A stretch of DNA of 32,375 nucleotides, from contig JAFUFT010000015.1 in NCBI GenBank assembly GCA_017469795.1, forward strand, positions 1 to 32,375, in the 5' to 3' direction. Made by a program: the position numbers and the translations under genes. Numbering within the stretch: the stretch's first letter is position 1; every line of letters starts with the position of its first letter. Below the pieces are notes generated by a model. It was given only the letters and a program-made list of their open reading frames with translations. It made no database searches and was not told the origin of the DNA. This stretch comes from Oscillospiraceae bacterium. GTDB taxonomy: Bacteria; Bacillota; Clostridia; Oscillospirales; Oscillospiraceae. This document shows, piece by piece, positions 21,977 through 29,501 of the stretch.

Positions 21977-23044
21977 TTATGCCTCGACCAGGGCGGCGAT
22001 GGCTTCCTCATTGATCTTGGAGCCGATCACACAAAGCCGGCCAATGACGCCGGCCGCGCCGGTACGGATGTCCGGCTCCCCGGGCACATAGTCGAAGTGG
22101 ATCCACTGACCGTCCTCCCCGGCCACGATTCCCTTGGCCCGCAGGATCATGCCGTATTTCTCGCTGTCCTCCAGCGCCGAGAGCATGGACGCGATCTTCT
22201 CCTGAGAGAAGGCTTTGGGCGTCTCCAAACCCCAGGATGTGAACACCTCGTCGGCGTCATGGTGATGGTGGTGATGTCCATCGTGGTCGTGATGATGGTG
22301 CTCATGCTCCTCGTGGTCATGGTCGTGATGGTGGTGCTCGTGCTCTTCATGATCATGGTCATGATCATGGTGATGATGGCAGGAGCAGTCGGGGTCGTCG
22401 CACTCCTCCGCCCCGTGAGCCTCCAGCGCCTCCAGCGCTGCCTGCAGAGAATCCTTCTGCTCCATGGCTTCCATGAGCTGCGCGCCGCTGAGCTGATCCC
22501 AGGGAGTGGTGACGATCACGGCCTTGGGATTCTTCTCCCGGATCAGGTCCACGGCCTTCTGCAGTTTTTCCTCGTTCATGCCCTGGGTCCGGGACAGGAT
22601 AACGGTGCCGGCGCTTTCCACCTGGTTGTTGTAGAATTCACCGAAGTTCTTCATGTAGATCTTCACCTTGGTGGCGTCACAAACTGCCACCATGCAGCCG
22701 ATCTCCATCTCGTCGGTCTCCGCGCGCTCCACCGCCTGGGCCACGTCCGAGAGCTTGCCCACGCCGGAGGGCTCGATCAGGATCCGGTCGGGATGATACT
22801 CCGCCATGACCTTCTTCAGCGCCTCGCCGAAATCGCCCACCAGGGAGCAGCAGATGCAGCCGGAATTCATCTCTGTGATCTGAATGCCCGCCTCCTGGAG
22901 GAAACCGCCGTCGATGCCGATCTCGCCGAACTCGTTCTCGATCAGCACGATCTTCTGCCCGGAGTAGACCTCCTGCAACAGCTTCTTGATGAGCGTGGTC
23001 TTGCCGGCGCCCAGGAACCCGGAGAAAATATCGATTTTTGTCAT
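21977..23044 (-). CDS. CobW/G3E GTPase with CxCC site and histidine-rich metal-binding linker
   Basis: Metallochaperone-type GTPase. Walker A is GFLGAGKTT (residues 9-17), ENEFGEIGID follows, and the metal site GCICC is at 62-66. The switch/guanine region contains LIEPSGVGKL and SRTQGM. A linker of roughly 55 residues is extremely His/Asp/Glu-rich, with runs of HHHH and DHDHDHE and an adjacent CDDPDCSC cluster. The C-terminal CobW domain follows (EVFTSWGLETP, LRAKGIV, WIHFDYVPG). ATG 23044 is preceded by AGAAGG. It is the first gene of a probable three-gene unit with the CobW-DUF1980 fusion 10 bases downstream and an LCP gene after that. Zinc, nickel or cobalt are possible cargos; the sequence does not decide. 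Confidence 0.92.
   Translation of the reverse strand: MTKIDIFSGFLGAGKTTLIKKLLQEVYSGQKIVLIENEFGEIGIDGGFLQEAGIQITEMNSGCICCSLVGDFGEALKKVMAEYHPDRILIEPSGVGKLSDVAQAVERAETDEMEIGCMVAVCDATKVKIYMKNFGEFYNNQVESAGTVILSRTQGMNEEKLQKAVDLIREKNPKAVIVTTPWDQLSGAQLMEAMEQKDSLQAALEALEAHGAEECDDPDCSCHHHHDHDHDHEEHEHHHHDHDHEEHEHHHHDHDGHHHHHHDADEVFTSWGLETPKAFSQEKIASMLSALEDSEKYGMILRAKGIVAGEDGQWIHFDYVPGEPDIRTGAAGVIGRLCVIGSKINEEAIAALVEA
22258..22381 (-). repeat. Low-complexity tract coding the His-rich linker
   Basis: Trinucleotide-like CAT/CAC/GAC/GAG runs code for HDHDHE and HHHHDHD repeats, including a near-duplicate EEHEHHHHDHD block. Length could vary between strains by slippage. Confidence 0.85.
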
Positions 23045-23095
23045 AAGATACACCTTCTGTATAATCTGGGATTTCCCCATAAAATTTCAACTTAT

Positions 23096-23104
23096 ATTAT
23101 ATCA
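23096..23104 (-). promoter_or_regulatory. Extended -10 promoter of the CobW unit
   Basis: On the - strand, TGATATAAT is an extended -10 (TGn plus perfect TATAAT). No good -35 is seen, since that position lies in the MATE terminator stem. The leader contains an imperfect dyad around TGGGGAAATCCCA (23070-23082), a possible operator. Confidence 0.6.
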
Positions 23105-23107
23105 CAC

Positions 23108-23137
23108 AAAGGCAACCCCCTTCCGGAGGCTGCCTTT
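23108..23137 (-). terminator. Hairpin after the MATE gene
   Basis: 13-bp stem with two G-T pairs and a GGAA tetraloop (23108-23120 with 23125-23137), 16 bases beyond the MATE stop. On the - strand the stem ends in TTGCCTTT and is followed by GTGTG, so the T-run is part of the stem. Confidence 0.7.
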
Positions 23138-23153
23138 GATGTTTTCGAATTGT

Positions 23154-24512
23154 TTACAATTTCGGTTCCAGCACATGCATCCGCGTCCACTTTCCCCGGA
23201 CAAACCGGACCGTGAACCAGATCGCCCGGTCCGTCCAGTCCACAAACATGGCGATCCAGACGCCCAGCACGCCAAACCCCAGATACCGGATCAGCACCGC
23301 GCACAGCACCACTCGGAATACCCACATGGAACCGGCGGACACCAGCATGGAGAATTTCACATCTCCCGCCGCCCGCAGCGCGTTGGAAGGTGTGAACGCC
23401 AGCGGCCAGACAAAGGGCTTGACCACCGTGATCAGGAGCATGATCCGCACCACGATCTCCGCACTCTCCCGGCTCAGGCCGCTGAGCGCGCACACCGGCT
23501 TCACCGCCAGATAGATCAGGATCCCGGTCAGGATCACAAGCATCTCGGAGTAAATGGTCAGAAGGATCGTGTAGGACCTGGCCTCCTCCGGTTTTCCTGC
23601 GCCCATACACCGGCCCGCCACCGTCACAAGACCCAGTCCGATGGCCATGGAGGGCATGGAGGTGAAGTATTCCAGGGTGTTGATCATGGCCTGGGCCGCG
23701 ATCTCCGCCGTGGGCAGCAGTGCCACCGTACTCTGGACCATCAGCCGCCCCAGCTGGAACATCCCGTTTTCCACGCCGGTGGGGATCCCCACCCGCAAAA
23801 TCATCCGGATCATCTTCCAGTCCGGGCGGATCGTCAGATACCGGTCCAACACGATCACCTGTCCGGGTTTCCGGTGCAGCCACAGGATCACCGCGCACTG
23901 CAGTACCCGCGACAGGGTGGTACTCAGCGCCGCCCCGAACACGCCCCAGTGGAACACGAACAGGAACACCGCGTTTCCGACGATGTTGATGAGGTTTCCC
24001 CCTGCGCTGACCAGCATGGGTCGCCGGGAGTTTCCAGCCGCCCGGTACAGCGCGGCGCTGGCGCCGTATACGCCGATGAAGGGATAGGAGATTGCCGTGA
24101 CCAGGAAATAGGTCAGTCCCGCGTCCATAACGGACTGTTCCACATCCCGGAACACCAGCGCCAGGATCTGCCGTCGCAGCAGCACACATCCCAACCCACA
24201 CAGGGCGGAGATCGCTGCCACGCTGAGCAGCACCTGCCGGGCCGCCCGGTTGGCGCCGTCCCGATCCCTGGCGCCGAGAAACTGGGCGCAGACGATGGTC
24301 CCGCCGGTGGATGTGGCGGTGAACACCATCAGCATCACATTATTGACTGCGTCCACCAGGCTCACGCCGGAAACGGCCGCATCGCCCACCCTGGCCACCA
24401 TCACAGTATCCGCCGTTCCCATCAGCGCTGTGAAGATCAGCTCCGCGATCAGCGGCAGCAGCAGCTGGCGCAGATCCCGGCCGGAGAACAGTGTTCCTCT
24501 TATTTTCAGCAA
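23154..24512 (-). CDS. MATE family efflux transporter
   Basis: A 452-residue membrane antiporter of the multidrug and toxin extrusion family, with twelve predicted helices in two related halves. The first half has LLLPLIAELIFTALMGTADT and YPFIGVYGASAALYRAAGNS. The matching second-half position has FVWPLAFTPSNALRAAGD. Substrates are probably drugs or organic cations but cannot be named. The start is TTG 24512, with GAAAGAAG about 8 bases upstream; an ATG at 24520 reads into a stop after four codons. The leader holds an intrinsic terminator only about 20-30 bases before the start, with a promoter and direct repeats further up, so expression is probably conditional. Confidence 0.92.
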   Translation of the reverse strand: MLKIRGTLFSGRDLRQLLLPLIAELIFTALMGTADTVMVARVGDAAVSGVSLVDAVNNVMLMVFTATSTGGTIVCAQFLGARDRDGANRAARQVLLSVAAISALCGLGCVLLRRQILALVFRDVEQSVMDAGLTYFLVTAISYPFIGVYGASAALYRAAGNSRRPMLVSAGGNLINIVGNAVFLFVFHWGVFGAALSTTLSRVLQCAVILWLHRKPGQVIVLDRYLTIRPDWKMIRMILRVGIPTGVENGMFQLGRLMVQSTVALLPTAEIAAQAMINTLEYFTSMPSMAIGLGLVTVAGRCMGAGKPEEARSYTILLTIYSEMLVILTGILIYLAVKPVCALSGLSRESAEIVVRIMLLITVVKPFVWPLAFTPSNALRAAGDVKFSMLVSAGSMWVFRVVLCAVLIRYLGFGVLGVWIAMFVDWTDRAIWFTVRFVRGKWTRMHVLEPKL

Positions 24513-24533
24513 ACAGACATCTTCTTTCCACAG

Positions 24534-24584
24534 AAATAAAAACGAAAGACACGCAAACGGGGGACCAGCCCATCTGCGTGTCTT
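24534..24584 (-). terminator. Intrinsic terminator in the MATE leader, candidate attenuator
   Basis: On the - strand: AAGACACGCA pairs with TGCGTGTCTT (24575-24584 with 24546-24555) around a loop with an inner GGG/CCC pairing, followed by TCGTTTTTATTT. It could be the end of the cvpA transcript. However, there is no room for a promoter between it and the MATE start, so MATE messages must read through it. Confidence 0.8.
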
Positions 24585-24625
24585 ATCAGGAAGAAGGAGA
24601 AATGAAAAAGAATTGTTATGGCTTT

Positions 24626-24654
24626 ATCATACACGTCAGATGTTACAGGAACAA
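24626..24654 (-). promoter_or_regulatory. Candidate MATE promoter
   Basis: On the - strand: TTGTTC (24649-24654), 17-bp spacer, TATGAT (24626-24631), start near 24619. The -35 is weak, as expected for an activator-dependent promoter. Confidence 0.55.
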
Positions 24655-24725
24655 CGGGATTTCTATGAAGTTTTTATGAAAATCATGTAATATTTCTGTA
24701 ACATTTCTGTTCTTCCCTGTTACAG
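24641..24725. promoter_or_regulatory. Three TGTTACAG copies around the MATE promoter and cvpA stop
   Basis: TGTTACAG at 24641-24648 (inside the promoter spacer), its complement CTGTAACA at 24696-24703, and TGTTACAG again at 24718-24725. The last two form a perfect inverted repeat with a 14-bp spacer that overlaps the cvpA stop codon. Possible operator half-sites. Confidence 0.4.
24659..24680 (-). promoter_or_regulatory. 11-bp direct repeats next to the MATE -35, OmpR/PhoB-type box
   Basis: Two tandem 11-mers on the - strand, TTCATAAAAAC and TTCATAGAAAT, end four bases before the -35. Period, sequence and position resemble binding sites of OmpR/PhoB-family response regulators (E. coli pho box CTGTCATAAAT-like). 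The regulator is unknown. Confidence 0.5.
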
Positions 24726-25388
24726 CACAGATTCCGCCATCCGGCGGATCAGCTGGCAAAGGGGCCCCATGCGTGCCGGGAGCAGTCCCGCACCGTCGCA
24801 TACCGCCGCGATTACAACCATGGGAACCAGTCCCTCCAGGGCCCCGAGGATCGCGCCGCCCACCCGGTTGCAGGTGTGGACCACCGGAAGCCGGTCCACC
24901 ACATTCCCGATCAGGGCAGCATTCTGCAGCACCAGATAGAGGATCAGCCAGGCCAGCACATATACCACCGTCCCGGCGATCTTCTCCGTCAGAGCGTGGG
25001 CCGCGTCCTGAACCACCGCATCCGCAGCAGGCAGGATTGTCTCCGTCGTCTGTTCCGAGACATCCAGCCCAAAGGTCCGCAGCAGCTCCGCCAAATCACC
25101 CAGCGTCATTTTCTCCCCGTCCACATCCAGGCCGTATTCCTCGGACTGATCCAGTGCCGCCTGTGTCCGGCCTTCCACATAGGATTCAATCTCCGGCGCG
25201 AGGGCCTCTGTGATCTTCGGCTCCAGATATGCCGTCACTGCAGGCGTCAGCGCACGCTGGGCCGCCGCGGCCCCCATGCAGCACAGCACCACGATCACCA
25301 GTCCCATCAGGCTCATGATCAATCCCCGCCGGTATCCGGCCAGAATCAGCGACAGAAGAATTAAAAACAGGATCAAATCAATCAGCAT
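24720..25388 (-). CDS. CvpA family membrane protein
   Basis: A 222-residue protein with a hydrophobic N-terminus (MLIDLILFLILLSLILAGYRRG) typical of CvpA, where GYRRGL is the common motif after the first helix. The middle (about 55-130) is soluble and acidic and probably lies on one side of the membrane. Further helices are at about 140-165 and 180-200, with the family pattern NRVGGAILGALEG. Biochemical role is unknown; some relatives affect colicin V secretion, purine metabolism or envelope homeostasis. Its start overlaps the 3' end of cca by 11 bases, so translation is coupled. Confidence 0.85.
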   Translation of the reverse strand: MLIDLILFLILLSLILAGYRRGLIMSLMGLVIVVLCCMGAAAAQRALTPAVTAYLEPKITEALAPEIESYVEGRTQAALDQSEEYGLDVDGEKMTLGDLAELLRTFGLDVSEQTTETILPAADAVVQDAAHALTEKIAGTVVYVLAWLILYLVLQNAALIGNVVDRLPVVHTCNRVGGAILGALEGLVPMVVIAAVCDGAGLLPARMGPLCQLIRRMAESVL

Positions 25389-26727
25389 TCGGCGTTCCTT
25401 TCCGCATCATTTCAAACCAGTCCAGCAGCGCCTCCCGCCGGTTGACGCACGCTTCATCCTGGACCGCCAGCAGCAGCCGCTCCAGCCACTTTCCCACTTC
25501 CGGTCCCGCCGGAACGCCCCGGGCCATCAGGTCCCGTCCGTTGACCGCCAGATCCTTCACCCGGAAGCAGTTCTCCTCCCGGATCACCTGCCGGGTCAGA
25601 TCCGTGAACACCAGGATGTCCTGATAGCGTGCCCGGGATCCGGGCGTGTCCACATGGGCCAGCGCGTCGGCCCGTTTGACCTCCAGCAGCTTCAGCAGCA
25701 AATCGGGACCAAGCTTTCCCAGCCACCTTCGTACATGCTTTTTGTCCACCGGCGCAGAGCCCTCGTGCTTCCCGACCATGGTACAGACATTCCGGGCCGT
25801 CGCTTTGTCCACATGGAGCCGGTTCATGATCTGTTCCGCCAGTTCTTCGCTCCGCTGAGGATGGCCGTAAAAGTGGCCGATGCCGCGGCTGTCCATCGTG
25901 AATGTCTCCGGCTTTCCCAGATCGTGCAGCAGCAGCGTCCAGCGGATCTCCAGATCCGGGATGGATTTTCCCACAGCGTCCGCCGTATGGCCCCAGACGT
26001 CCTTGTCGTGATAGGGACTGTGCTGCTCGAAGCCAATGGCAGGGCCGATCTCCGGCAGGACCACCCGCAGGATCTCCCGGAACCGTTCCAGCACCTGCGG
26101 GGCATTCTTGCCCATCAGGATGCCGCTTAGCTCCTTGTAGATTCGCTCTCCGCTGATCTCCCAAAGCAGTTCCCGGTTCCGATTCATGGCGGCCTCGGTC
26201 TCCTCCTCCACCTGAAAGCCCAGACGGGAGGCAAACCGCATGGCCCGCAGGATCCGGAGAGCGTCCTCCTGAAACCGACGGTCCGCATCCCCCACACAGC
26301 GGATCAGACCCTTCTCCAGATCCGCTTGTCCGCCGAAGGGATCCCGGATCCCGCCGTCCAGTCCCGCTGCCATGGCGTTGATCGTAAAGTCCCGCCGCAG
26401 CAGATCCTCCCGAAGGGATCGGACAAAGGAGACCTGCTCCGGCGCTCTGTGGTTTACATAATCTCCATCATGGCGGAATGTTGTAATTTCAAACGGCTGT
26501 CCTCCGTACAGGACCGTCACCGTTCCGTGCTTGAGTCCGGTCTCAATCACCCGGAATCCGTCAAAGCACGCCTCTGTCTCTTCCGGAAGGGCGGATGTGC
26601 AGATGTCCCAGTCCGCGGGTTCCGTTCCCATCAGACTGTCCCGGACGCAGCCGCCCACGGCGTAGGCCTCATATCCGCTTTCCTGCAGCCGCAGCAGCAG
26701 GGCCCGTACGTTTTCCGGCATCTGCAT
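25378..26727 (-). CDS. cca: CCA tRNA nucleotidyltransferase with HD domain
   Basis: Adds or repairs the 3' CCA end of tRNAs without a nucleic-acid template. The 449-residue protein has YAVGGCVRDSLMG, the metal-binding DWD (D39, D41), RRDFTINAMA, and the nucleotide-selecting EDALRILRAMRF. A second domain contains HD residues H268-D269 (LLLHDLGKPETF), a phosphohydrolase-like module found in many bacterial CCA enzymes. ATG 26727 has AAAGGAGGGG upstream. It follows the UPF0210 gene across a 69-bp gap with a perfect hairpin, and overlaps cvpA. Whether it adds the whole CCA or only part cannot be told from sequence alone. Confidence 0.95.
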   Translation of the reverse strand: MQMPENVRALLLRLQESGYEAYAVGGCVRDSLMGTEPADWDICTSALPEETEACFDGFRVIETGLKHGTVTVLYGGQPFEITTFRHDGDYVNHRAPEQVSFVRSLREDLLRRDFTINAMAAGLDGGIRDPFGGQADLEKGLIRCVGDADRRFQEDALRILRAMRFASRLGFQVEEETEAAMNRNRELLWEISGERIYKELSGILMGKNAPQVLERFREILRVVLPEIGPAIGFEQHSPYHDKDVWGHTADAVGKSIPDLEIRWTLLLHDLGKPETFTMDSRGIGHFYGHPQRSEELAEQIMNRLHVDKATARNVCTMVGKHEGSAPVDKKHVRRWLGKLGPDLLLKLLEVKRADALAHVDTPGSRARYQDILVFTDLTRQVIREENCFRVKDLAVNGRDLMARGVPAGPEVGKWLERLLLAVQDEACVNRREALLDWFEMMRKGTPNAD

Positions 26728-26751
26728 GGCGCTCCCCTCCTTTCAATCGAT

Positions 26752-26785
26752 CTGCGGCGAAGGAAAATGCTGTCCTTCGCCGCAG
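26752..26785 (-). terminator. Perfect 13-bp hairpin between UPF0210 and cca
   Basis: CTGCGGCGAAGGA pairs with TCCTTCGCCGCAG (26752-26764 with 26773-26785, 8-nt loop). No T-run follows on either strand. It is a partial terminator or an mRNA processing/stability element just ahead of the cca ribosome binding site. Confidence 0.55.
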
Positions 26786-26796
26786 GGAAATCTTGC

Positions 26797-28155
26797 TCAG
26801 TTTTTCAGGCTGTGCAGAGGCGCCGGGATCCGACCGCCCCGGGCCACAAAGCGTTCCGCGCTCTTGTCGTGGACCGGCATCACCGGTGCGGAGCCGAACA
26901 GTCCGCCGAACTCCAGCTCGTCGCCCACAGTCCTGCCGATGGCGGGGATCACGCGGACAGCGGTGGTCTTGTTGTTGACCATGCCGATGGCCGCCTCATC
27001 GGCAATGATGGCGGAAATGGTGGAGGCTGAGGTGTCGCCGGGGATGGCGATCATGTCGAGGCCCACCGAACAGACGCAGGTCATAGCCTCCAGCTTGTCC
27101 AACGTCAGGGTTCCCTGCTTGGCGGCGGCGATCATGCCCTCGTCCTCGCTGACGGGGATGAAAGCGCCGGACAGGCCTCCCACATGGTTCGACGCCATGA
27201 CGCCGCCCTTTTTCACCGCGTCGTTGAGCATGGCCAGAGCCGCCGTGGTTCCGTGGGTGCCGCAGACGTCCACACCGATCTCCTCCAGGATCCTGGCCAC
27301 GCTGTCCCCCTTGGCAGGGGTGGGGGCCAGACTCAGATCCACGATGCCGTAGGGCACACCCAGCCGGCGGGCGGCCTCCTGGGCCACCAGCTGGCCCATC
27401 CGGGTGATCCGGAACGCCGTCTTCTTGATGGTCTCCGCCACCACGTCGAAGGGTTCCCCCTTGACGCTCTGCAGGGCGTGATACACCACGCCGGGCCCGG
27501 ATACACCCACGTTGATCTCGCATTCCGGTTCGCCCACCCCATGGAAGGCGCCTGCCATAAAGGGGTTGTCCTCCACTGCGTTGGCGAACACCACCAGCTT
27601 CATGCAGGCCCGGCCCTCACCCTCGGGGGATTTCTCTGCCGTCTGGCGGATGATCTCGCCCATGAGCGTCACCGCGTCCATGTTAATCCCGGCCCGGGTG
27701 GTGGCCACATTGACGGAGGAGCAGACATTGCCGGTGGCGGCCAGCGCGTCGGGAATAGACAGGATCAGCCGCCGGTCTCCCATGGTCATGCCCTTGTGGA
27801 CCAGAGCGGAAAAGCCGCCGATCAGGTTCACCCCGCAGGCAGCAGCTGCCTGATCCATGGCCACTGCAAAGGGAACATAGTCCTCGGTGTCGCAGCTCTC
27901 GGCCACCATGGAAATCGGCGTTACGGAGATGCGCTTGTTGACAATGGGGATCCCCAGTTCCCGCTCAATGGCCTCGCCGGTGGGAACCAGCTTTTCCGCG
28001 CAGCGGGTGATCTTGTCATAGATCTTCCGAGCCGTGACCTTCGGGTCGGAGCCGCAGCAGTCCCGCAGAGAGATGCCCATGGTAATGGTTCGGATGTCCA
28101 GATGCTGGTGGTCGATCATATCCAGCGTCTGCATGATTTCGTTTTGACGTAACAT
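26797..28155 (-). CDS. UPF0210 (PFL/DUF711) family protein
   Basis: A 452-residue conserved protein of unknown function, in the group related to pyruvate formate-lyase-fold proteins. Recognisable stretches are [12 protein letters not shown], the [12 protein letters not shown] loop, [42 protein letters not shown] and [20 protein letters not shown]. No glycyl-radical motif is seen. The start ATG 28155 follows GAGGTGAG. It lies 10 bases behind the ACT-domain gene UPF0237; this pair is conserved as neighbours across many Firmicutes and archaea, so the two proteins probably act together. No reaction has been assigned. Confidence 0.93.
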   Translation of the reverse strand: MLRQNEIMQTLDMIDHQHLDIRTITMGISLRDCCGSDPKVTARKIYDKITRCAEKLVPTGEAIERELGIPIVNKRISVTPISMVAESCDTEDYVPFAVAMDQAAAACGVNLIGGFSALVHKGMTMGDRRLILSIPDALAATGNVCSSVNVATTRAGINMDAVTLMGEIIRQTAEKSPEGEGRACMKLVVFANAVEDNPFMAGAFHGVGEPECEINVGVSGPGVVYHALQSVKGEPFDVVAETIKKTAFRITRMGQLVAQEAARRLGVPYGIVDLSLAPTPAKGDSVARILEEIGVDVCGTHGTTAALAMLNDAVKKGGVMASNHVGGLSGAFIPVSEDEGMIAAAKQGTLTLDKLEAMTCVCSVGLDMIAIPGDTSASTISAIIADEAAIGMVNNKTTAVRVIPAIGRTVGDELEFGGLFGSAPVMPVHDKSAERFVARGGRIPAPLHSLKN

Positions 28156-28165
28156 CTATCTCACC

Positions 28166-28435
28166 TCAGATCCTGTGCATGGCGTTGAAGATATCCTCCC
28201 GCTGAATGCGGATCGTCAGTCCCATCTGCACGCCCTTAGCATCCAGGGAATCCCGCACCAGATCATAGCTCTTGGTGGAAGTGGACAGATCCACCAGCAT
28301 GTTCATGACAAAGAAGCCGTCCATAACGGTCTGATTGATGTCCAGAATGTTGACTTCCAGATTTGCCAGCTCCGTGCAGACGCCTGCGATGATGCCAACG
28401 GTGTCCTTGCCGGTAACGGTAACGATTGCTTTCAT
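28166..28435 (-). CDS. ACT domain protein, UPF0237 family
   Basis: An 89-residue single ACT domain (MKAIVTVTGKDTVGIIAGV, VNILDINQTVMDGFFVM) similar to the N-terminal ACT domains of GcvR-like and amino-acid-binding regulators. ACT domains usually bind amino acids or other small ligands as dimers. It has no DNA-binding part, so it probably senses a ligand and regulates its partner UPF0210. ATG 28435 is preceded by an excellent CAGGAGGA. No clear promoter is visible upstream; the palindrome-rich element at 28492-28735 begins 56 bases ahead. Confidence 0.93.
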   Translation of the reverse strand: MKAIVTVTGKDTVGIIAGVCTELANLEVNILDINQTVMDGFFVMNMLVDLSTSTKSYDLVRDSLDAKGVQMGLTIRIQREDIFNAMHRI

Positions 28436-28491
28436 AGTGTTTCCTCCTGTTTGTCGTGTGCCTGTGTTGTAGCGTGGAGTTTGTCTACCTT

Positions 28492-28735
28492 ATTCTCCCG
28501 TTTTTTAGACGCGCCCCCGAGCGTGGGAACGAAACGGCCTGTAAGCCGAAAGCGGCGAGGGCCGAGCCGGTAGGCCCGAGTCCGCACACCAAAGCCACAG
28601 TCGCGCGTTCGTTCTTGTTCCGTTTATCTCTGGCGTGGGAGAATCGCAAAGGGGGAACCCCCTTTGCCCGGTTCTTTCCTCCATTTCTTGCCGGCCAAGA
28701 AATGGAGCCGCCGGAGGCTTCCCGGAAGAACTCGA
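28492..28735. repeat. Palindrome-rich intergenic element, likely an interspersed repeat
   Basis: This is the core of the only gene-free stretch longer than 300 bases (28436-28754). It contains ATTCTCCC and GGGAGAAT (28492-28499 and 28637-28644) bounding about 150 bp. Inside are a nested GGCCT/AGGCC structure and GAACGAA with TTCGTTC. Two perfect palindromes follow: GCAAAGGGGG/CCCCCTTTGC (28646-28667) and CTCCATTTCTTG/CAAGAAATGGAG (28679-28707). No convincing gene lies in it. The density of hairpins suggests a MITE- or REP-like repeat, or a structured RNA. Confidence 0.6.
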
Positions 28736-28754
28736 CAAACTCCCATTCGCTGAA

Positions 28755-29399
28755 TTACTTCAATTCATCCAGGGTCAGCGTGAAGCTGTCCAGGAAGTTT
28801 TCGATGAAATACCGCAGTTCCGGCATATCCATATCGTCCAGAGCCTGCCGGGTCTGCCGGGCCGCCAGCAGAAACTCATGGTTGGACGCCTTGAGTTCCT
28901 CCAGGCACTTGATGTGTGCCGAGAGCTTGTCCGCCGCCTTGACGAACCGGCGCACCTCCGGATCCTCCTCCCGGAGCATAGGACCGTAATCCTCCTGCAG
29001 TTCCTCCGGCAGCATATGCAGCAGCTTATCCGCCGCCACAGATTCCACCTGCCTGTACGCATCCCGAATCTCCGCGCTGTAATACTTGATGGGGGTAGGC
29101 AGATCTCCGGTGATGATCTCTCCCGCGTCGTGGAACAGCGCGGCTGTGGCGCAGGCTTCTGGGGAAATGTTTTTGTTTCCGAAAACCTTCCGGGAGATCA
29201 GCGCCAGCGCGTGGGCCAGCACCGCCACCATGTGGCTGTGCTCCTGAATATTCTCTGTATAGGAATTCCGCATCAGGCCCCAGCGGGAGATGTACCGCAT
29301 TCGGGACAGATATGCGTAGAAAGAGTATCCTCCGTTTTCCCGTTCCAGCTTGTCCCGGGAATCCATTTGGTTGAGTTTTGTCAGGTCTGTGACCTCCAT
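28755..29399 (-). CDS. HD-domain 5'-deoxynucleotidase, YfbR-like
   Basis: HD-superfamily phosphohydrolase that probably removes phosphate from deoxynucleoside 5'-monophosphates. The 214-residue protein carries RMRYISRWGLM, H54 in QEHSHMVA, H90-D91 in LFHDAGEIITGDLPTPIKY, and a final aspartate in AADKLSAHIK. The GDLPTPIKY segment is characteristic of YfbR. ATG 29399 has AAAGGAG; a TTG two codons upstream (29405) is less well placed. It has its own extended -10 promoter. Its message runs into the palindrome-rich element, which may serve as its 3' end. Confidence 0.9.
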   Translation of the reverse strand: MEVTDLTKLNQMDSRDKLERENGGYSFYAYLSRMRYISRWGLMRNSYTENIQEHSHMVAVLAHALALISRKVFGNKNISPEACATAALFHDAGEIITGDLPTPIKYYSAEIRDAYRQVESVAADKLLHMLPEELQEDYGPMLREEDPEVRRFVKAADKLSAHIKCLEELKASNHEFLLAARQTRQALDDMDMPELRYFIENFLDSFTLTLDELK

Positions 29400-29436
29400 G
29401 GTCAAAGGCTCCTTTCCTATTTAAGCGTTTCTATAT

Positions 29437-29464
29437 ATTGTATCACGACTTTGCAAAAAGTAAA
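29437..29464 (-). promoter_or_regulatory. Promoter of the YfbR-like gene
   Basis: On the - strand: TTTACT (29459-29464), a 16-bp spacer ending in TGA, and TACAAT (29437-29442); together an extended -10. Confidence 0.6.
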
Positions 29465-29501
29465 TCGGATGCTGCCGGTTTCCGCTGCAGGGGCAAAAGC
29501 G

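Noticed and set aside
22097..23215. Val/Met-rich + strand frame opposite the CobW gene
   Set aside because: Complement of the His-rich tract; not a real membrane protein.
24602..24679. 25-codon + strand frame starting MKKNCYGF with AGGAAG 8 bases upstream
   Set aside because: No promoter on that strand, it lies antisense to the MATE promoter, and there is no similarity to a known small protein. Possible but unsupported.
28456..28989. Open frames across the palindrome-rich element on both strands
   Set aside because: The frames run through hairpins and into the antisense of the YfbR-like gene; no domain and no conserved start.
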